Assembly: GCA_020632925.1 (NCBI GenBank)
Contig: JACKER010000073.1
Span: 1-14,953 of the forward strand
Reading direction: 5' to 3'
Length of the DNA stretch: 14,953 nucleotides
From: Alphaproteobacteria bacterium
Lineage (GTDB): Bacteria; Myxococcota_A; UBA796; GCA-2862545
Below, piece by piece: positions 13,014 to 14,953 of the stretch; positions within the stretch are counted from its first letter, which is position 1, and the number at the start of each line of letters is the position of its first letter. A program made the position numbers and the translations under genes. The notes under the pieces are model-generated. The model was not told the DNA's origin and searched no databases. It saw nothing but the letters and a program-made list of their open reading frames with translations.

Positions 13014-13552
13014 CAGGGGGTCTCCGGAGGTCCCGCGTCGAGCGTGCGCAGGGCCCAGCTGTTGTCGCCGTGGTTGTGCAGGTGCAGCCAGATCGTGGCG
13101 CCCTCGGGGCAGCCCTCGTCGACCACGACCTCCGCGAGGTCCTCACCGGCCTCGTCCGGGATGGGGACGGTCGTGTCCAGCACGGTCACGTCGCCCACGA
13201 CCACCGCGAGGTGGGCCTCCGCGGGGGCCTCGGCGGTGAGCGCGTCGTGCGTGATCCGCGCGCGCACCAGGTCGCCGGGCAGCACCTCCGCGAGCGACGG
13301 CTGGCGCAGCACCACGTAGTCGCAGAAGGTCGTGTCGATCTCGAGCGCCGACGAGGTGCCGTCCACCTCGACCGACCACGCGCCCGAGCCGCAGGTCACG
13401 CCCTCGGGGCGGTCGGGGAACGGGTCGTCCGCGGCGTCCACCAACGTCCAGGCCGCGGGGTCGGTCAGCGCCTCGCGCTCCCGCGGGGGGGCCAGCTCGA
13501 CGGGCTCCGGAGCGCACGCCACCGCCGCGAGGAGCAGCGCGCTACAGCGCAT
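13013..13552 (-). CDS. Small lipoprotein of unknown function (179 aa)
   Basis: I do not recognise the family by name. The signal MRCSALLLAAVAC ends in a lipobox-like A-V-A-C13, so it is probably a lipoprotein. The mature part is beta-rich: CGSGAWSVEVDG (54-65), a SALEIDTTFCDYVVLRQP stretch (68-85), LVRARITHD (95-103), AHLAVVVGDVTVLDTTVPIP (113-132) and a final IWLHLHNHGDNSWALRTL (154-171). The alternating strands and the Trp/His/Asn-rich last strand resemble a jelly-roll carbohydrate-binding module, but this is inference from pattern only. C54, C77 and C148 could include a disulfide. The start overlaps the end of the NHL lipoprotein gene by 11 nt and the stop overlaps the start of the propeller gene by one base, so it is the third of four tightly linked genes encoding extracytoplasmic proteins. 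Confidence 0.72.
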   Translation of the reverse strand: MRCSALLLAAVACAPEPVELAPPREREALTDPAAWTLVDAADDPFPDRPEGVTCGSGAWSVEVDGTSSALEIDTTFCDYVVLRQPSLAEVLPGDLVRARITHDALTAEAPAEAHLAVVVGDVTVLDTTVPIPDEAGEDLAEVVVDEGCPEGATIWLHLHNHGDNSWALRTLDAGPPETP

Positions 13553-14645
13553 CGGCCGCCCGGAACCAGCGCAGCACCCGCTGTCCGGAGCGCTCCGCGA
13601 TCAGCAGGTCGCCCGTCGCCATGAACGCCATCCCCGCCGGCCCGCGGATCGGGAAGTCCAACGGCTGCGCGAAGCGCACGGGGTCCGCGTCGCCGAGCCC
13701 ACCGAGCACCGTGTCCACCGTGCCGTCGGGCCAGACCGCACGGATCGCGTCGTTCTCGAGGTCCGCGACGAGGATCGTGCCGTCGGGCGCGACCGCGAGC
13801 CCCACCGGCTGGTCGAAGGTCGCCGCCAGCGCGTCCCCGCCGTCGCCCTCGTACCCGCGCTCGCCGGTGCCCGCGACGACCTCGGTGCGCAGCGTCTCCA
13901 GGTCCACCGAGAGCACGCGGTGGTTCAGCGTGTCGGCGACGAGCAGCCGCCCGCGCTCCTCGTCGAGCGTGATCCGCTCCGGGCTCCAGATGGAGGTCTC
14001 GGGGCCGTAGCCCGGGCCGCCCATGCCGATGTGGTCGGTGCCGAGGATGGTCGAGGCCGTCCCGTCGGGGTCGAAGCGACGCACCTTGGAGAACGTGTTG
14101 TCGCTGACGAAGAGGGTGCCGTCCTCGCCGATCGCGAGGCCCCCGCCGTACCCCATCTCCGCCTCGAGCGCGGGCACGTCGTCGGCGTGGTCCGCGAGGA
14201 TGCCACTGCCCGCGCACAGCTCGATCGTGCCGCCTGCGCCGACGCGGATCACGCGCCCCTCGTGCTGCGGCAGGAGGTACAGCAGGCCGTCCGGACCCCA
14301 GGCCGCGTCCACCGGGTTCTCGAGCGGCGTCTCCAGAGCCGGCGCGCCGATCTCCGAGTACGCGTGCTCGCCGCTGCCCACCACCGTCACCGCGGTCCCG
14401 TCGTCCGCCGCCACCCGCACGAGCATGTTCGAGTAGTCGACGACCATGGGGCGGTCGTCGGCGTCGGTGAGCACCGCGGTCGGCGAGGCCAGCCGGGTCT
14501 CGAGCAGCGGCAGATCCTCACCGTTGAACCCGAGCTCTCCCGTCCCCATGACCGCGCACACGTCCCCGGCCGGCGCGTCGCAGGCCGGTCGGGACGGGAA
14601 CTCCCCGATCCGCGGGCCACACGCGAGCAGCGCGGCGAGCAGCAC
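13542..14645 (-). CDS. NHL-repeat six-blade lipoprotein
   Basis: This 367-residue protein starts at GTG with the tiny signal MLLAALLAC, lipobox L6-L-A-C9. Six NHL-type propeller repeats follow, each with a P-x-(G/D)-(L/A)-A strand, a DGxL(F/Y)V(A/S)D strand and an N-x-x-(V/I)-x-x-(V/F) strand: about 53-79, 108-137, 165-191, 220-247, 277-305 and 333-360. SDNTFSKVRRF (181-191) and ADTLNHRVLSV (237-247) are the clearest. NHL propellers outside cells usually bind proteins or glycans, and no catalytic signature is evident. The start is 2 nt after the stop of the upstream NHL gene, with GGAG 5 nt before the GTG. The two NHL proteins are related in repeat type and probably arose by duplication. Confidence 0.82.
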   Translation of the reverse strand: MLLAALLACGPRIGEFPSRPACDAPAGDVCAVMGTGELGFNGEDLPLLETRLASPTAVLTDADDRPMVVDYSNMLVRVAADDGTAVTVVGSGEHAYSEIGAPALETPLENPVDAAWGPDGLLYLLPQHEGRVIRVGAGGTIELCAGSGILADHADDVPALEAEMGYGGGLAIGEDGTLFVSDNTFSKVRRFDPDGTASTILGTDHIGMGGPGYGPETSIWSPERITLDEERGRLLVADTLNHRVLSVDLETLRTEVVAGTGERGYEGDGGDALAATFDQPVGLAVAPDGTILVADLENDAIRAVWPDGTVDTVLGGLGDADPVRFAQPLDFPIRGPAGMAFMATGDLLIAERSGQRVLRWFRAADAL

Positions 14646-14647
14646 GG

Positions 14648-14953
14648 CTACTCCGGCACCACCGAGCGGATCACGCTGTTGTACGTGTCGGAGATGTAGA
14701 CCGTGCCGTCGGGGCCGATGGCGACGCCGAACGGGCTGTCGAGCAGCGCGTCCGTCGCCGGGCCGAGGTCGCCGTCGTACCCACGCTCGCCGCAGGTGCC
14801 CGCGAACGTGTCGATCGTGCCGTCGGGCGTGATGCGGCGGACGCAGTGGTTGCCCGTGTCCGCGACATAGACCGTGCCGTCCTCGGCGACCGCCACGTCC
14901 GTCGGGGTGTCGAGCATCGCCTCGGTCGCGGGCCCACCATCGCCCGAGTACCC
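14648..14953 (-). CDS. NHL-repeat protein, C-terminal part (N-terminus beyond window)
   Basis: The 101 visible residues enter from the right edge and end at a TAG. They contain two complete NHL units: DTPTDVAVAEDGTVYVADTG with NHCVRRI, and DSPFGVAIGPDGTVYISDTY with NSVIRSV. Each is preceded by a G(Y)xGDxGPAT(D/E)A linker, typical of extracellular bacterial NHL propellers. The reading frame has no stop up to the window edge and the repeat linker (GYSGDGGPATEA) is cut there, so the start is missing and the ATG near 14917 is internal. It heads the visible part of a four-gene operon, since the next gene starts 2 nt after its stop. It is probably another exported or lipid-anchored propeller. Confidence 0.8.
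   Translation of the reverse strand, partial: GYSGDGGPATEAMLDTPTDVAVAEDGTVYVADTGNHCVRRITPDGTIDTFAGTCGERGYDGDLGPATDALLDSPFGVAIGPDGTVYISDTYNSVIRSVVPE

Noticed and set aside
11478..13319. A 613-codon plus-strand open frame opposite the lipoprotein genes
   Set aside because: The minus strand carries lipobox signals and propeller repeats. The plus frame is compositional noise.

Overview
This is a roughly 15 kb window of very GC-rich bacterial DNA (about 70% by eye) with strong G/C preference at third codon positions. The gene content suggests a Myxococcota (former Deltaproteobacteria) chromosome: eukaryotic-type Ser/Thr kinases, one of them fused to an ATPase and a TPR-like region; an ECF sigma factor system with DUF4097 envelope proteins; and many small lipoproteins with Thr/Pro/Gly linkers. 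This placement is inference, because no rRNA or marker gene is present. No tRNA, rRNA, CRISPR array, transposase or phage gene was seen. Genes are densely packed and no stretch over 300 bases lacks one.

Layout. (1) 1-2196, minus: a small soluble Ser/Thr kinase followed 9 nt later by a pectinacetylesterase/Notum-like lipoprotein that runs off the left edge. (2) 2315-4982, plus, divergent from the kinase: oleC and oleD, which overlap by 8 nt. These are the beta-lactone synthetase and the 2-alkyl-3-oxoalkanoate reductase of long-chain olefin (or beta-lactone) synthesis; oleA and oleB are not here. (3) 5015-5878, minus: a secreted protein of unknown function with less GC-biased codons and its own candidate promoter. 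(4) 5981-11749, minus: a tight five-gene operon read in the order DUF4097 protein A, ECF sigma factor, zinc-finger anti-sigma factor, DUF4097 protein B with a polyproline tail, and a 1059-residue kinase-ATPase-TPR protein. Gaps are 9, -4, 9 and 22 nt. (5) 11967-14953, minus: a second tight operon of extracytoplasmic proteins: an NHL-repeat protein entering from the right edge, an NHL six-blade lipoprotein, a small unknown lipoprotein, and a seven-blade propeller lipoprotein.

How the genes may work together. The region 4 operon looks like an envelope-sensing and signalling unit. A membrane anti-sigma factor would hold the ECF sigma factor, two exported beta-helical DUF4097 proteins would act outside the membrane, and a large cytoplasmic kinase/ATPase scaffold would be made from the same transcript. 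Regions 1 and 5 add exported lipoproteins. A recurring feature is that exported proteins in several separate operons carry extremely short signal peptides. Three begin Met-Trp-Trp with no basic residue before the cleavage site or lipobox, and for two of these an in-frame stop just upstream fixes the start.
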